From positions 1 to 7,090 of the forward strand of contig CALZJY010000100.1 of the NCBI GenBank assembly GCA_945787925.1: a DNA stretch of 7,090 nt. Reading direction: 5' to 3'. Below the pieces are notes generated by a model. That model was not told the origin of the DNA. It saw only the letters and a program-made list of their open reading frames with translations, and did no database searches. Positions 6,584 through 7,090 of this stretch are shown one piece after another. This DNA comes from an uncultured Anaerosporobacter sp. GTDB taxonomy: Bacteria; Bacillota; Clostridia; Lachnospirales; Lachnospiraceae. Made by a program: the position numbers and the translations under genes. The first letter of the stretch is position 1. Each line of letters begins with the position of its first letter.

Positions 6584-6604
6584 ATTCTATCTTTTGCATT
6601 TCAA
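6576..6604 (-). promoter_or_regulatory. Weak second promoter candidate in the pot leader
   Basis: Read leftward, TTGAAA (6604-6599), a 17-base spacer and TATTTA (6581-6576) give a possible sigma-A promoter. The -10 lies inside the perfect dyad and the -35 touches the edge of the second dyad. The match is modest in AT-rich DNA, where such matches are common. Confidence 0.25.
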
Positions 6605-6634
6605 GTATTTGTAAACTTTATGTTTAGTTTTACT
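6604..6634. promoter_or_regulatory. Degenerate copy of the pot-leader dyad, candidate operator 2
   Basis: AGTATTTGTAAAC (6604-6616), a 5-base TTTAT centre and GTTTAGTTTTACT (6622-6634) repeat the layout of the dyad at 6553-6583. The left arm differs from that dyad at one base of 13. The right arm keeps 9 of 13 positions complementary to its own left arm. The shared core is TAAAC-N5-GTTTA. The centres of the two dyads are 51 bp apart, close to five helical turns, so bound dimers would lie on the same face of the DNA. Confidence 0.55.
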
Positions 6635-6642
6635 AAACTTTA
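6612..6642. repeat. 9-bp direct repeat TAAACTTTA, two copies
   Basis: TAAACTTTA occurs at 6612-6620 and again at 6634-6642, 22 bp apart start to start (two helical turns). Between them GTTTAGT-TTT-ACTAAAC (6622-6638) forms a second, 7-bp dyad. These elements overlap the degenerate operator candidate and sit just downstream of the promoter's expected start site, so they add possible half-sites for the regulator. Confidence 0.5.
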
Positions 6643-6652
6643 GCCATAGAAT

Positions 6653-6680
6653 ATTATACTATGTTTCCCTCTGATGTCAA
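6653..6680 (-). promoter_or_regulatory. Consensus sigma-A promoter of the regulator-potABCD operon
   Basis: Read leftward, a perfect TTGACA (6680-6675) is followed by 16 bases and a perfect TATAAT (6658-6653). Transcription should begin near 6646, leaving a leader of about 140 bases before the regulator ATG. Both dyads lie downstream of the start site, so a bound repressor would act as a roadblock or by looping rather than by covering the -35/-10. A promoter this strong would need tight control if the regulator is a repressor. Confidence 0.9.
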
Positions 6681-6711
6681 TTACTTTTTCTTAATAATGG
6701 TAGACGTACGT

Positions 6712-6756
6712 AAAAAGTGCAATACCCCTACTTTTTCATAGAAGTATTGCACTTTT
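6712..6756 (-). terminator. Rho-independent terminator of the right-edge gene
   Basis: AAAAGTGCAATAC (6713-6725) and GTATTGCACTTTT (6744-6756) form a perfect 13-bp stem around an 18-base loop. Read leftward, it lies just after the stop codon at 6765-6767 and ends in TTTTT (6716-6712). It insulates the pot operon promoter from the gene to the right. Confidence 0.85.
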
Positions 6757-6764
6757 AGTGTTGC

Positions 6765-7090
6765 CTATTTTAATGTTTTTACACTCTTGATTTCACTATA
6801 TTTTGAATAATATTTTTTCTTATTTATTTCAGAATATGAACGCACTTTATAATAATACCTTGTATTTGCAGCTAATCCTGTATTATTCACATAAGTTGGA
6901 CTTTTTCTTGTTACTAATTTGTACGTTCCATTCTTGCTTGTAGAACGATATATTTCATACCCAGATACGTTTTTCACTGTGGACCAATTCATTGTTACAC
7001 GCTTGCTATGCCCCTCAATCTTTGTGATTTTAGGAACTCCTGGCTTCGTCGTAAGTGTTGGAGCTGGTTTCTTTGTGGTTGCCTGTAACA
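6765..7090 (-). CDS. Fibronectin type III domain protein, C-terminal end, cut by right edge
   Basis: The leftward frame is open from the right edge to the TAG at 6765-6767 and gives 107 visible residues. The Met encoded at 6990-6992 is internal: the frame continues upstream without a stop and no ribosome binding site precedes it. The visible part starts with a Thr/Pro/Lys linker (ATTKKPAPTLTTKPGVPKIT) and then one fibronectin type III domain, shown by MNWSTVKNVSGYEIYRS, the KNGTYKLV strand, GLAANTRYYYKVRSY and the final SEIKSVKTLK. Linker plus Fn3 at the C-terminus is common in secreted or surface proteins of clostridia, such as glycoside hydrolases and peptidases, where it acts as a spacer or binding module. 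The N-terminal catalytic part, if any, lies outside the window, so the full function is unknown. Confidence 0.85.
   Translation of the reverse strand, partial: LQATTKKPAPTLTTKPGVPKITKIEGHSKRVTMNWSTVKNVSGYEIYRSTSKNGTYKLVTRKSPTYVNNTGLAANTRYYYKVRSYSEINKKKYYSKYSEIKSVKTLK

Noticed and set aside
1..7090. Mobile element, phage, tRNA or defence system
   Set aside because: No transposase or integrase frame, terminal inverted repeats, target-site duplication, tRNA cloverleaf, toxin-antitoxin pair or nuclease-type gene could be seen.

Overview
The window reads as a piece of a low-GC, Gram-positive chromosome, most likely a spore-forming clostridium of the Lachnospiraceae type. Supports are the AT-rich intergenic DNA, strong AGGAGG-type ribosome binding sites, consensus sigma-A promoters, a lipoprotein-type PotD, an XRE-cupin regulator joined to potABCD, a Cys/Gly-rich small protein with a sporulation-type promoter, and a secreted-protein tail with a fibronectin type III domain. 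This assignment is inference from style and gene content.

Layout from left to right. Bases 1-247 hold the start of an unrecognised leftward gene cut by the edge. Bases 367-738 are a complete single-gene unit: a sigma-K-like promoter, a 90-residue Cys/Gly-rich protein with a ladder of cysteines every fourth residue, and a perfect terminator hairpin. A 64-residue leftward gene (737-931) meets it tail to tail and has the same sigma-K-like promoter layout. Back to back with that promoter is a near-consensus sigma-A promoter driving aroC (chorismate synthase, 1071-2171). A two-way terminator separates aroC from the convergent pot operon.

Bases 2227-6507 are one leftward operon, transcribed in the order XRE-cupin regulator, potA, potB, potC, potD. 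It encodes an ABC importer for spermidine/putrescine. PotD captures substrate outside the membrane, PotB and PotC form the channel, and PotA hydrolyses ATP. The four pot genes overlap or abut, so they are probably translationally coupled. The operon starts at a consensus sigma-A promoter (6653-6680). Its roughly 140-base leader holds two related dyads (core TAAAC-N5-GTTTA) whose centres are 51 bp apart. These are the best candidates for the regulator's operators. The right edge (6765-7090) is the C-terminal end of a probably secreted fibronectin type III protein with its own terminator.

Most of the window is ordinary metabolism and transport. The parts that known genes do not fully explain are the Cys-ladder protein with the pair of sigma-K-like promoters around it, and the paired dyads in the pot leader.
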